Below, one piece after another: positions 43,062 through 51,553 of a stretch of 64,000 nt of DNA; position 1 is the first letter of the stretch; the number at the start of each line of letters is the position of its first letter. Under the pieces are notes generated by a model. That model searched no databases. It saw only the letters and a program-made list of their open reading frames with translations, and was not told the origin of the DNA. This DNA comes from Pseudomonas nitroreducens NBRC 12694 (GTDB lineage Bacteria > Pseudomonadota > Gammaproteobacteria > Pseudomonadales > Pseudomonadaceae): NCBI RefSeq assembly GCF_002091755.1, contig NZ_BDAI01000014.1:65128-129127 (forward strand), written 5' to 3'. Position numbers and translations under genes: made by a program.

Positions 43062-43649
43062 ATGTCCCATTCCGACCGCCCGGCCGATTCCCGCACCACG
43101 GACGCCCCGGCGCCCGCCGAGGCGTTGCCGCGCGAGGATTTCCTGCGGGTGTTCCTTTCCCAGCGTCCGCGCATGGAAGCCCTGGTACGACGCCGCGTCG
43201 GTTGCCGGGCCACCGCGGCGGACCTGGTCCAGGACCTGTTCCTGCGCTTCTGGAAGCGCCCTCAGGCACCAGTGGAAGAACTCGGCAGCTACCTGCTGCG
43301 CAGTGCGCGCAACCTCGCCATCGATCACCTGCGCGGTGAAGATTCGCGCGGGCGAACCCTGAGCGCGCTGCTGCCCGACCAGGACGATGCCCAGCCTTCC
43401 CCCGAGCAGGCGGTGCAGGCCAGCGCCGAACTGGACCTCATCGAAGACGCCCTGCGCCAGTTGCCCGAGCGCACCCGCCATATCTTCCTGCTCAGTCGTG
43501 TGCATGGCCGCACCTACGGCGAGATCGCCGCGGCCATGGGGCTTTCCCAGAGCGCGGTGGAAAAACATATGATGCGCGCCCTCGATGCGTGCAAGGCGAG
43601 CCTTGAGCCCGCTGCGCGGGCAGATCGCCGTGGAGCCGCCGACCGATGA
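43062..43649 (+). CDS. ECF sigma factor, FecI/FpvI type (iron starvation)
   Basis: 195 residues. Region 2 is RVGCRATAADLVQDLFLRFW and SARNLAIDHLR; region 4 is LPERTRHIFLLSRVHGRTYG and SQSAVEKHMMRALDAC. These are hallmarks of iron-starvation ECF sigma factors that recognise the promoter of one TonB receptor. The ATG at 43062 (MSHSDRP) is used; an ATG ten codons earlier is weaker. Preceded by a Fur box, overlapping the FecR gene by ATGA. Probably drives the TonB receptor gene at 44764. Confidence 0.9.
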   Translation: MSHSDRPADSRTTDAPAPAEALPREDFLRVFLSQRPRMEALVRRRVGCRATAADLVQDLFLRFWKRPQAPVEELGSYLLRSARNLAIDHLRGEDSRGRTLSALLPDQDDAQPSPEQAVQASAELDLIEDALRQLPERTRHIFLLSRVHGRTYGEIAAAMGLSQSAVEKHMMRALDACKASLEPAARADRRGAADR

Positions 43650-44650
43650 AGCCTGAAATCGCCACCTCGCCCGAGGACGCCCAGCGGCAGGCGCGCCAGT
43701 GGCTGCTGCGCCTGAACGACGCTGGCGGCGACGTATGGCTGGCGGCTTTCCAGGCGTGGCTGGCGGCTGATCCGCAACATGCCCGCGCCTATGCCGAAGT
43801 CGATGCGCTCTGGCAGGCCAGCGCCCTGCCGGCGCAGCGGCTGGCGGGGGAAGAGGGCGATGCTTTGGGCGCCTATCTCACCGCGATGGACCACCCGGCG
43901 CCGCGCCGCGCGCAGAGCAACCACCGGCGTTGGGCCTACCCGCTGGCCAGCGCCGCCTGCCTGTTGCTGATGCTCTGGGCCGGTGCCTGGTGGTCGCCGG
44001 GTCACTGGCTGACCGATCTCTCCGCCGACTACGTCAGTGCGCCGGGCGAAGTGCGGGAGATCACCCTGGGCGACGGCTCGCGCCTGACCCTGGACGCCGA
44101 CAGCGCCGTCGCGGTTTCCCTGGACGGTGAACAACGCCGCGTCGACCTGCTGCGCGGTGCTGCGTCCTTTGCCGTGAAACATCTGCCCAAACCCTTCGTG
44201 GTGCGCGCCGGAGAGGGTGAAGCGCGGGTGCTGGGCACCGAGTTCGAAGTCCGTCGCCAGGGCGAGCAGACCCGCGTCACGGTCGCCGAAGGCCGCGTCT
44301 CGGTGCGTGGCAGCCATGCCGCCGGCATGCCGGAAGTGGTGCTGGGCGCTGGCGAACGGGTCGGCATCGACGGCACGCGGCTCGGTGATGCGCAGCCCGC
44401 CGATGCCCAGGCCGCGCTGGCCTGGCGCCAGGGCTGGCTGACCTTCTACCGCGCGCCGCTGGGCGAGGTGCTGGAGCGCCTGGGCACTTACTACCCGGGC
44501 CGCATCGTGCTGCTGGACAGCGAGCTGGCGCAGCGCCGGGTCAGCGGCAGTTTCCGCAGCACCGACCCTCAGGCGGCGCTGGATTCCCTGCAGGCGGTGG
44601 TGGGCTTCCATCAGCAGCCTCTGCTCGGTCGCTTCGTGCTGATCCGCTGA
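43646..44650 (+). CDS. FecR-type anti-sigma/sigma regulator
   Basis: 334 residues. DUF4880 at the N-terminus (QARQWLLRLNDAGGDVWLAAF, with WLAADPQHARAY), one membrane helix (about 94-114, YPLASAACLLLMLWAGAWW), and a periplasmic FecR domain (REITLGDGSRLTLDADSAV, VLGTEFEVR) plus C-terminal STN-like part. It senses the loaded receptor and releases or activates the sigma factor. Starts within the sigma gene's stop. Confidence 0.9.
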   Translation: MKPEIATSPEDAQRQARQWLLRLNDAGGDVWLAAFQAWLAADPQHARAYAEVDALWQASALPAQRLAGEEGDALGAYLTAMDHPAPRRAQSNHRRWAYPLASAACLLLMLWAGAWWSPGHWLTDLSADYVSAPGEVREITLGDGSRLTLDADSAVAVSLDGEQRRVDLLRGAASFAVKHLPKPFVVRAGEGEARVLGTEFEVRRQGEQTRVTVAEGRVSVRGSHAAGMPEVVLGAGERVGIDGTRLGDAQPADAQAALAWRQGWLTFYRAPLGEVLERLGTYYPGRIVLLDSELAQRRVSGSFRSTDPQAALDSLQAVVGFHQQPLLGRFVLIR

Positions 44651-44714
44651 GGGCGAAGATTTTTTCGAAAAAGGGGTGAGGTACTGCGGCGGCTGCTCCG
44701 TGTAGTGGTCATGA

Positions 44715-44731
44715 ATGCGATTTATTCGCAT
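44715..44731. promoter_or_regulatory. Palindrome upstream of the TonB receptor gene
   Basis: ATGCGA-TTTAT-TCGCAT lies 33 bases before the receptor start. It could be part of the sigma-dependent promoter or an operator; no separate Fur box is seen here. Confidence 0.3.
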
Positions 44732-44763
44732 GTGTAGTCCGACCTTCGAGCAAGAGAGCCCCG

Positions 44764-47190
44764 ATGATCCCGCTGCGCCGCGCTGTTCCCGAGCTGTCCC
44801 TGAAACCCCTTGCCGCCGTCGTGCTGGGCGCTGCCCTGGTCGCCGCGCAGGCTCCCTCCGCGTGGGCCGAGAATGCCGCCGCCGGCGCTGCCCTGCAGGC
44901 GCGCTTTGGTTTCGCCATCGCGGCTCAACCCTTGCCCCAGGCGCTGAGCGAGTTCAGCCGGGTGACCGGCCTCAGTGTGGTCTACACCGACGAGGCGCCG
45001 TACGACCTCAAAGCCCCGGCGGTCTCCGGCCAGCTCAGTGCCAACGACGCGCTGAATCGCCTGCTGGCGGGCTCCGGCTATCGCTTCCGCGCCCTCGATG
45101 GCCGCACCCTGACCCTGGAGCGCGTGCCGACCGACACCCTGAGCCTCACCGACACCACCGTCACCGGCCAGGCGGCGTCGACCAGCTACCAACCGGCACC
45201 GGTCGCCTCCATCGGCCGCACCGACACGCCGGTGTTGGAAACCCCGCAAAGCATCGTCACTGTCCCGGCCCAGGCGCTGCACGACCAGAAGCCGCGCAAT
45301 CTTGACGACGCGCTTGGCAACATCAGCGGTATCACCCAGGCCAACACCCTCGGCGGCACCCAGGACGCGGTGATGAAGCGTGGTTTCGGCGATAACCGCG
45401 ACGGTTCGATCATGCGCGACGGCCTGCCCTCGGTGCTGGGCCGCAACCTCACCGCCACCGCCGACCACGTCGAAGTGCTCAAGGGGCCGGCCTCGTTGCT
45501 GTATGGCATCCAGGACCCGGGCGGCATCGTCAACGTGGTGAGCAAGAAGCCGCAGCTGCAGCAGTACAATGCCGTCACCCTGCGTGGTTCGACCTACGCC
45601 CACGGCAAACAGGGCAGCGGCGCGCAGATCGACACCACCGGCCCGCTGGGCGAGACCAACCTGGCCTACCGGCTGATCGTCGATCACCAGGACGAGAACT
45701 ACTGGCGCAATTTCGGCCAGCAGCGCGAGACCCTCGTCGCGCCCTCGCTGGCCTGGTTCGGCGAGGACACCACGGTGAACCTCAGCTACGAGCACCGCGA
45801 GTTCAAGACGCCGTTCGACCGTGGCACTGCCATCGACCCGCGCACCAACAAGCCGCTGGATATCCCCCGTACGCGTCGCCTGGACGAGCCCTTCAACATC
45901 ACTGAAGGCCGCTCCGACCTGACTCGACTGGACGTCGAGCAGCGCATCGACGATGCCTGGAAGGCGCATTTCGCCTACGGCTGGACCCGCGAGACCTACG
46001 ACGACAACCAGGCCCGCGTCACCAGGGTCAACAGCAACGGCACCCTGACCCGCCGCACCGACGCCACCCGCGGCGCGGTGAGCAGCGACAGCTTCGCCAC
46101 CGCCGGGCTGAACGGCGACCTGCAACTGGGCGGCTTCCGCCATGAAGTCAGCTTCGGCATCGATAGCGAGAAGCGCAAGATCTACCGCGCCGACCTGATC
46201 CGCGACACGAAGAACACCACCTTCAATTACCTCGATCCGGTCTACGGGCAGATTTCACCCGCCACGCGCGTCAGCCCGGCGGACAGCGACCAGACCGACA
46301 AGCTGCGCAGCGACTCGCTGTTCCTGCAGGACTCCTGGCACCTGGACGACCACTGGATTCTGGTCGCCGGCGGGCGCTACCAGATGTATGACCAGTACGC
46401 CGGGCGCGGCCGGCCGTTCAAGGCCAACACCGATATCAGCGGACAGAAGTGGGTACCGCGCGCCGGGGTGATCTACAAGATCAACGACGAGATGTCGCTG
46501 TATGGCAGCTACACCCAGTCGTTCAAGCCCAACTCCACCATCGCGCCGCTGTCCACGGGCGAGGTGATCGACTCGGCGATCCAGCCGGAAGAAGCGACCT
46601 CCTGGGAGATCGGCGGCAAGCTCGACATCCCCGGCCGCGTCACCGCCAACCTGGCCTTCTTCGACATCCGCAAGCGCAACGTGATGGTCACCCAGCTCGA
46701 CGCCAACGGCGACAGCCGCGTCAGCACCGCCGGCAAGGTGCGCTCCTATGGCGCGGAACTGGATGTCACCGGCCAGCTGAGCGAGCACTGGAACCTGATC
46801 GGCAGCTACGCCTGGCTGGATGCCGAGGTCACCGAAGACCCGGTGCTGGAGGGCAACCGCCTGCAGAACGTGGCCAAGGAAACCGCCTCGCTGGCGGCGG
46901 TATACGACGCCGGGTCGATCTTCGGCGGCGACAACCTGCGCCTGGGCGGCGGGCCGCGCTACGTGGGCAAGCGTGCGGGCGACCCGTCCAACTCCTTCGA
47001 ATTGCCGTCCTACACCGTGACCGATGCCTTCGCCAGCTACGACACGAAGCTGGGTGGCCACAACGTCGGCTTCCAGTTCAACGTGAAGAACCTGTTCGAC
47101 CGCACCTACTACCCGTCGGCGGCGAACAACCTCTACGTCGCCGTGGGCGAGCCGCGGCAGTTCGAGGTTTCGACCACTGTGGAGTTCTGA
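44764..47190 (+). CDS. TonB-dependent siderophore receptor with signalling (STN) domain
   Basis: 808 residues. Signal peptide to about residue 36 (PSAWAEN). STN domain (50-105, FAIAAQPLPQALSEFSRVTG) that talks to FecR. Plug domain (about 140-260, TPQSIVTVPAQALHDQKPRN; EVLKGPASLLYG; GGIVNVVSKKP) and a beta barrel ending FEVSTTVEF with terminal Phe. Hydroxamate-type receptors FiuA/FoxA of P. aeruginosa have this size and gene trio; the ligand (ferrichrome, ferrioxamine or other) cannot be settled by eye. It closes the sigma-FecR-receptor module. Confidence 0.9.
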   Translation: MIPLRRAVPELSLKPLAAVVLGAALVAAQAPSAWAENAAAGAALQARFGFAIAAQPLPQALSEFSRVTGLSVVYTDEAPYDLKAPAVSGQLSANDALNRLLAGSGYRFRALDGRTLTLERVPTDTLSLTDTTVTGQAASTSYQPAPVASIGRTDTPVLETPQSIVTVPAQALHDQKPRNLDDALGNISGITQANTLGGTQDAVMKRGFGDNRDGSIMRDGLPSVLGRNLTATADHVEVLKGPASLLYGIQDPGGIVNVVSKKPQLQQYNAVTLRGSTYAHGKQGSGAQIDTTGPLGETNLAYRLIVDHQDENYWRNFGQQRETLVAPSLAWFGEDTTVNLSYEHREFKTPFDRGTAIDPRTNKPLDIPRTRRLDEPFNITEGRSDLTRLDVEQRIDDAWKAHFAYGWTRETYDDNQARVTRVNSNGTLTRRTDATRGAVSSDSFATAGLNGDLQLGGFRHEVSFGIDSEKRKIYRADLIRDTKNTTFNYLDPVYGQISPATRVSPADSDQTDKLRSDSLFLQDSWHLDDHWILVAGGRYQMYDQYAGRGRPFKANTDISGQKWVPRAGVIYKINDEMSLYGSYTQSFKPNSTIAPLSTGEVIDSAIQPEEATSWEIGGKLDIPGRVTANLAFFDIRKRNVMVTQLDANGDSRVSTAGKVRSYGAELDVTGQLSEHWNLIGSYAWLDAEVTEDPVLEGNRLQNVAKETASLAAVYDAGSIFGGDNLRLGGGPRYVGKRAGDPSNSFELPSYTVTDAFASYDTKLGGHNVGFQFNVKNLFDRTYYPSAANNLYVAVGEPRQFEVSTTVEF

Positions 47191-47210
47191 AGCTGAGCCC
47201 GGACGCTTTT

Positions 47211-47291
47211 GCAGGAGGGGTGGAGCGCAGCGATACCCTTGCTGTCTGCAGCGCGATCGATGGGTATCGCTGCGCTCCACGCCATCCTACG
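47211..47291. repeat. Family D inverted repeat
   Basis: GCAGGAGGGGTGGAGCG... arms: TGGAGCGCAGCGATACCC at 47221-47238 and its complement GGGTATCGCTGCGCTCCA at 47262-47279. Only copy in the window, between the convergent receptor and adh genes. Confidence 0.8.
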
Positions 47292-47316
47292 CAGAGCTTG
47301 GTGTTTGGAGCGGGGC

Positions 47317-48351
47317 CTACATCTCCACCACGATCCGTCCTTCGATCTGCCCGGCGCGCATGCGGTCGAGGATGGCGTTGATGTCATCCAGCTTGCCGGC
47401 GGCGACGGTGGCTTTCACCAGGCCTTCGCCGGCGAAGTCCAGGGCTTCCTGCAGGTCCGCACGGGTGCCGACGATGGAACCGGTGATGTGCAGGCCCTTG
47501 AGCACCACGTCGAAGATCGGCGTGGGGAAGTCGCCCGGCGGCAGGCCGACCAGCGACACGGTACCGCCGCGGCGGGCCATGCCGATGCCCTGGCCGAAGG
47601 CGCTGTTGGACACGGCGGTGACGACCACGCCGTGGGCGCCGCCGATATCACGCTGCACCACTTCGACCGGGTCCTCTTTCTTGGCATTGACGGTCAGGCT
47701 GGCGCCGAGCTTGCGCGCCAGCTCCAGCTTGGCGTCATCCACGTCCACTGCCACCACGTGCAGGCCCATGGCCTTGGCGTACTGCACGGCGACGTGGCCC
47801 AGGCCGCCGATGCCGGAAATGGCCACCCACTGGCCGGGACGTGCCTCGGTTTCCTTCAGCGCCTTGTACACGGTGACGCCCGCGCAGAGGATCGGCGCAA
47901 TCTCGGTAAAGCCGACATTCTTCGGCAGGATGCCGACATAGTTCGGGTCCGCCAGCACGTATTCGGCGTAGCCGCCGTTTACCGAGTAGCCGGTGTTCTG
48001 CTGGCTTTCGCAAAGGGTTTCCCAGCCGGTCAGGCAGTGCTCGCAGCAACCGCAGGCGGTGTACAGCCAGGGCACGCCGACGCGGTCGCCTTCCTTCACG
48101 CGGGTGACGCCAGCGCCGACCGCGGCGACGAAACCGACGCCTTCATGGCCGGGGATGAACGGCAGGCTCGGCTTCACCGGCCAGTCGCCTTCGGCGGCGT
48201 GCAGGTCGGTGTGGCAGACGCCGGAGGCCTCGATCTTCACCAGGATCTGCCCGGGGCCGGGCAGCGGGACTTTGACTTCCTCGATCCGCAGCGGCTCGCC
48301 AAAGGCGTGGACGACAGCGGCTTTCATGGTCGTGGGCAGGGTCGTGGACAT
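47317..48351 (-). CDS. adhA: Zinc-dependent alcohol dehydrogenase AdhA/AdhP
   Basis: 344 residues. Catalytic zinc site CHTDLHAAEGDWPVKP and GHEGVG, structural zinc cysteines in CGCCEHCLTGWETLC, and NAD site ISGIGGLGHVAVQYAKAMG. It interconverts primary alcohols such as ethanol and aldehydes. The ATG at 48351 (MSTTLPTTMKAAVV) is used; the internal ATG at MKAAVV is an alternative eight codons later. Convergent with the TonB receptor, divergent from purE; in P. aeruginosa the equivalent gene also neighbours purEK. Confidence 0.9.
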   Translation of the reverse strand: MSTTLPTTMKAAVVHAFGEPLRIEEVKVPLPGPGQILVKIEASGVCHTDLHAAEGDWPVKPSLPFIPGHEGVGFVAAVGAGVTRVKEGDRVGVPWLYTACGCCEHCLTGWETLCESQQNTGYSVNGGYAEYVLADPNYVGILPKNVGFTEIAPILCAGVTVYKALKETEARPGQWVAISGIGGLGHVAVQYAKAMGLHVVAVDVDDAKLELARKLGASLTVNAKKEDPVEVVQRDIGGAHGVVVTAVSNSAFGQGIGMARRGGTVSLVGLPPGDFPTPIFDVVLKGLHITGSIVGTRADLQEALDFAGEGLVKATVAAGKLDDINAILDRMRAGQIEGRIVVEM

Positions 48352-48558
48352 TGCACTCGCTCCTTGAAGGGTGAGGGACCTGCCCCGTCCGGGACAGGAA
48401 CGTGTCAGAAGAGTCTGAGCCCCTGAGCCTAGGCCATCTTGAGCTGAGGCAAGCTTTTCCGAAGTCTCTTCGGAGGTCGTTGCAGGCATCTTCGATGCAG
48501 GAATGACGAAATCGGGACCAACGGTCATGCCCAGTGCACTCCGTCGTGCCCTTTGCGG

Positions 48559-48636
48559 TATACTGCGCCGCCTTCAAGCCGGCACTGCCCGCCGGTTTGG
48601 CCACGTACAAGCCACGCCCTCACGGAGTCGTGGCTT
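48559..48636 (+). promoter_or_regulatory. purE leader: possible -10 and a strong hairpin
   Basis: TATACT at 48559-48564 may be a -10 for purE. AAGCCACG (48609-48616) and CGTGGCTT (48629-48636) form a perfect 8-base stem with a 12-base loop, 46 bases before the purE start, and TTGGTTTC follows. It may act as a leader hairpin. The whole 331-base gap 48352-48682 has no gene. Confidence 0.4.
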
Positions 48637-48682
48637 GTTGGTTTCTGACGCGCCCAAGAGCGCACTTGAGAGAGGCACGACG

Positions 48683-49174
48683 ATGAGCGCACTGGTTGGC
48701 GTGATCATGGGTTCCAAATCCGACTGGAGCACCCTGAGCCACACCGCAGACATGCTGGACAAGCTCGGCATTCCGTATGAAGTGAAGGTGGTTTCCGCCC
48801 ACCGTACTCCGGACCTGCTGTTCCAGTACGCCGAAGAGGCCGATGGCCGCGGCATCGAAGTGATCATCGCCGGTGCCGGCGGCGCCGCCCACCTGCCGGG
48901 CATGTGCGCCGCCAAGACCCACCTGCCGGTGCTCGGCGTGCCAGTGCAGTCCTCCATGCTCTCGGGCGTCGATTCGCTGCTGTCCATCGTGCAGATGCCC
49001 GCGGGCGTCCCGGTCGCCACCCTGGCCATCGGCAAGGCCGGCGCCACCAACGCCGCCCTGCTGTCCGCCAGCATCCTGGGCGCCAAGTACCCGAAATACC
49101 ACGAGGCGCTGAAGCAGTTCCGCGCCACCCAGACCGAGACGGTGCTGGACAATCCCGATCCGCGCGAGGCCTGA
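48683..49174 (+). CDS. purE: N5-carboxyaminoimidazole ribonucleotide mutase PurE
   Basis: 163 residues. Class I PurE: GVIMGSKSDWSTL, VVSAHRTPDLL, IIAGAGGAAHLPGM, and GVPVQSSMLSGVDSLLSIVQ (phosphate and active-site loop). It moves the carboxyl group of N5-CAIR to C4, giving CAIR in purine synthesis. ATG at 48683 after AGAGG. Eight bases before purK. Confidence 0.96.
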   Translation: MSALVGVIMGSKSDWSTLSHTADMLDKLGIPYEVKVVSAHRTPDLLFQYAEEADGRGIEVIIAGAGGAAHLPGMCAAKTHLPVLGVPVQSSMLSGVDSLLSIVQMPAGVPVATLAIGKAGATNAALLSASILGAKYPKYHEALKQFRATQTETVLDNPDPREA

Positions 49175-49182
49175 GCAGAACC

Positions 49183-50268
49183 ATGAAGATCGGTGTCATC
49201 GGTGGCGGCCAGCTGGGCCGCATGCTGTCCCTGGCGGGCACCCCGCTGGGCATGAACTTCGCCTTCCTCGACCCGGCGCCGGACGCCTGCGCGCAAGCCC
49301 TGGGCGAGCACATCCGTGCTGACTACAGCGACCAGGACCACCTGCGCCAACTGGCCGACCAGGTCGACCTGGTGACCTTCGAGTTCGAGAGCGTCCCGGC
49401 CGAGACCGTGGCCTTCCTCTCGCAGTTCGTGCCGGTCTATCCGAACGCCGAGTCGCTGCGCATCGCCCGCGACCGCTGGTTCGAGAAGTCCATGTTCAAG
49501 GACCTGGGGATTCCGACCCCGGCCTTCGCCGACGTGCAGTCCCAGGCCGACCTCGACGCCGCGGTGGCCAGCATCGGCCTGCCGGCAGTGATGAAGACCC
49601 GCACCCTGGGCTACGACGGCAAGGGCCAGAAGGTCCTGCGCAAGGCCGAGGACGTCACTGGCGCCTTCGCCGAACTGGGCAGCGTGCCCTGCATCCTCGA
49701 AGGCTTCGTGCCCTTCACCGGCGAAGTGTCGCTGGTGGCGGTGCGTGCCCGTGATGGCGAGACGCGCTTCTACCCGCTGGTGCACAACACCCACGAGAAC
49801 GGCATCCTGCGCCTCTCCGTGGCGAGCACCGACCATCCGCTGCAGCAGCTGGCCGAGGACTACGTCGGCCGCGTGCTCGACAAGCTGGCCTATGTCGGTG
49901 TGATGGCCTTCGAGTTCTTCGAGGTCGACGGCGGCCTGAAGGCCAACGAGATCGCTCCGCGCGTGCACAACTCCGGGCACTGGACGATCGAAGGCTCCGA
50001 GTGCAGCCAGTTCGAGAACCACGTGCGCGCCATCGCCGGCCTGCCGCTGGGCTCCACGGCGAAAGTGGGCGAGAGCGCCATGCTCAATTTCATCGGCGAA
50101 GTGCCGCCGGTGGCCGAGGTGCTGAACATCGCCGACTGCCACCTGCACCACTACGGCAAGGCCTTCAAGGCCGGGCGCAAGGTGGGCCACGCCACCCTGC
50201 GCAGCGCTGACCTGCCGACCCTGAAGGCGCGTATCGCCGAGGTCGAGGCGTTGATCGCCAGGGGCTGA
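49183..50268 (+). CDS. purK: N5-carboxyaminoimidazole ribonucleotide synthase PurK
   Basis: 361 residues. ATP-grasp enzyme starting MKIGVIGGGQLGRMLSLAG; ATP-grasp core with KTRTLGYDGKGQ, ILEGFVPFTGEVSLVAVR and NEIAPRVHNSGHWT. It makes N5-CAIR from AIR, bicarbonate and ATP, the substrate of PurE. The open frame extends into purE, but the family start and spacing fix the ATG at 49183. Followed by a strong terminator. Confidence 0.96.
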   Translation: MKIGVIGGGQLGRMLSLAGTPLGMNFAFLDPAPDACAQALGEHIRADYSDQDHLRQLADQVDLVTFEFESVPAETVAFLSQFVPVYPNAESLRIARDRWFEKSMFKDLGIPTPAFADVQSQADLDAAVASIGLPAVMKTRTLGYDGKGQKVLRKAEDVTGAFAELGSVPCILEGFVPFTGEVSLVAVRARDGETRFYPLVHNTHENGILRLSVASTDHPLQQLAEDYVGRVLDKLAYVGVMAFEFFEVDGGLKANEIAPRVHNSGHWTIEGSECSQFENHVRAIAGLPLGSTAKVGESAMLNFIGEVPPVAEVLNIADCHLHHYGKAFKAGRKVGHATLRSADLPTLKARIAEVEALIARG

Positions 50269-50288
50269 CCGTTACGGTGCTCCGAAAG

Positions 50289-50319
50289 AAGCCGCGTCAA
50301 TCACTGGCGCGGCTTTTTT
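50289..50319 (+). terminator. Rho-independent terminator of purEK
   Basis: AAGCCGCG and CGCGGCTT arms with an 11-base loop and a run of six T. Confidence 0.9.
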
Positions 50320-50464
50320 CATGCCGGTCTTCCACAACGCTGTAAGGCTGGCGAAACACCGGCAGTCGCTCTGGGGCGCGGCAAAACACGGAACGCCGAC
50401 GTTTCCTACACTGTCCCATGACAAGCGCGTACTCACCGCGCTCAACCCACAAGGAGGGTTTGTC

Positions 50465-50710
50465 ATGGGATTAATCGGAACCATCGTCATCGGCCTGATC
50501 GTCGGACTCATCGCACGCTTCCTCAAGCCCGGCGATGACAGCATGGGCTGGATCATGACCATCCTGATCGGCATCGGCGGCTCGCTGTTGGCCACCTATG
50601 GCGGCCAGGCGCTGGGCATCTACGCGGCCGGCCAGGCGGCAGGCTTCATCGGCGCGGTGATCGGCGCCATCGTGCTGCTGGTCATTTACGGCCTGATCAA
50701 GAAGAATTGA
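50465..50710 (+). CDS. GlsB/YeaQ/YmgE family stress membrane protein
   Basis: 81 residues, three hydrophobic helices rich in Gly (MGLIGTIVIGLIVGLIARFL; GWIMTILIGIGGSLLATYGG; AAGFIGAVIGAIVLLVIYGL). This is the transglycosylase-associated (PF04226) family, linked to envelope stress; function unclear. ATG at 50465 follows AGGAGG. Confidence 0.9.
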   Translation: MGLIGTIVIGLIVGLIARFLKPGDDSMGWIMTILIGIGGSLLATYGGQALGIYAAGQAAGFIGAVIGAIVLLVIYGLIKKN

Positions 50711-50721
50711 CGGTGAATTCC

Positions 50722-50747
50722 GGCCCTCTCCCACCAGGGGGAGGGCG
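50722..50747. repeat. Short family B palindrome
   Basis: GCCCTCTCCCACCAGGGGGA-type element, shortened, between the YeaQ-like and DUF3299 genes. Confidence 0.7.
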
Positions 50748-50794
50748 CTGGAGGAATATCCCGCCTGTGCCCGACCGGGCCTCTCGAGTCCACG

Positions 50795-51337
50795 ATGCGC
50801 CGACCATTGCTCGCCTGCTGCCTGATTCTGCTGACTTCCCTGGCGTCCGCCGCCGAACTCCCGGAAACCGACTGGCTGTCCCTGATGCCGCCCAGTGATC
50901 GCAAGGCGCTGGAAAACATGCCGGAAATCACCCACAACGGCCCCGAGGCCAATGGCACCTTCACCAACAAGGGCGGGCTCAAGCAGTCCGACAAGAAGCT
51001 GCCGCAGGTGATGTACTCGACCAAAACCGTTGCCGCGCTCAATGGCAAGGCGCTGCGTCTGGGCGGCTACCCGGTGCCGCTGGAGAACGACGCCAAGGGG
51101 CGTGTCACCGAATTCTTCCTGGTGCCTTACCCAGGCGCCTGCATCCATGTGCCGCCGCCGCCGCCGAACCAGATCGTGCTGGTGCGCTACCCCAAGGGCA
51201 TCCGGATCGACGATATCTACAACCCGATCTGGGTCAGCGGCACGCTGAAGGTCGAAAAGGTCAGCAATGACCTGGCCGATGCGGCCTACGCCATCGACGA
51301 CGCCAAGGTGCGGCCGGTGGAGGAGAGCGATCTGTAG
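50795..51337 (+). CDS. DUF3299 family exported protein
   Basis: 180 residues. Signal peptide MRRPLLACCLILLTSLASAA; mature part starts ELPETDWLSLMPPSDRKALE. DUF3299 motifs: LRLGGYPVPLE, EFFLVPYPGACIHVPPPPPN, and NPIWVSGTLKVE. Periplasmic, function unknown; members often sit near metal or secretion genes. Same neighbours as in P. aeruginosa downstream of purEK. Confidence 0.85.
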   Translation: MRRPLLACCLILLTSLASAAELPETDWLSLMPPSDRKALENMPEITHNGPEANGTFTNKGGLKQSDKKLPQVMYSTKTVAALNGKALRLGGYPVPLENDAKGRVTEFFLVPYPGACIHVPPPPPNQIVLVRYPKGIRIDDIYNPIWVSGTLKVEKVSNDLADAAYAIDDAKVRPVEESDL

Positions 51338-51392
51338 GGTATTGCCCTCGTAGGAGCAACGGTCTTCTTCAGATAAGTCCGTGCCAGTGCCT

Positions 51393-51532
51393 TCCCTCAC
51401 CCCAGCCCTCTCCCTTTGGGAGAGGGCTGGGGTGAGGGCCGCCCCAAGCGCAGAAGCATCTCGTAGGAGACTCCGTCCGCGATTGGCGTCCGGCCCGATG
51501 CGGACCGATCGCAGACGGAGTCCGCTCCTACG
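51393..51532. repeat. Family B and family E elements
   Basis: Family B at 51393-51438 (CCCTCTCCCTTTGGGAGAGG core). Family E at 51462-51532: TCGTAGGAGACTCCGTCCGCGA facing TCGCAGACGGAGTCCGCTCC across about 30 bases (long runs not quoted whole). They separate two convergent genes. Confidence 0.8.
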
Positions 51533-51553
51533 TATTGTCATACCGCTGAGGCA

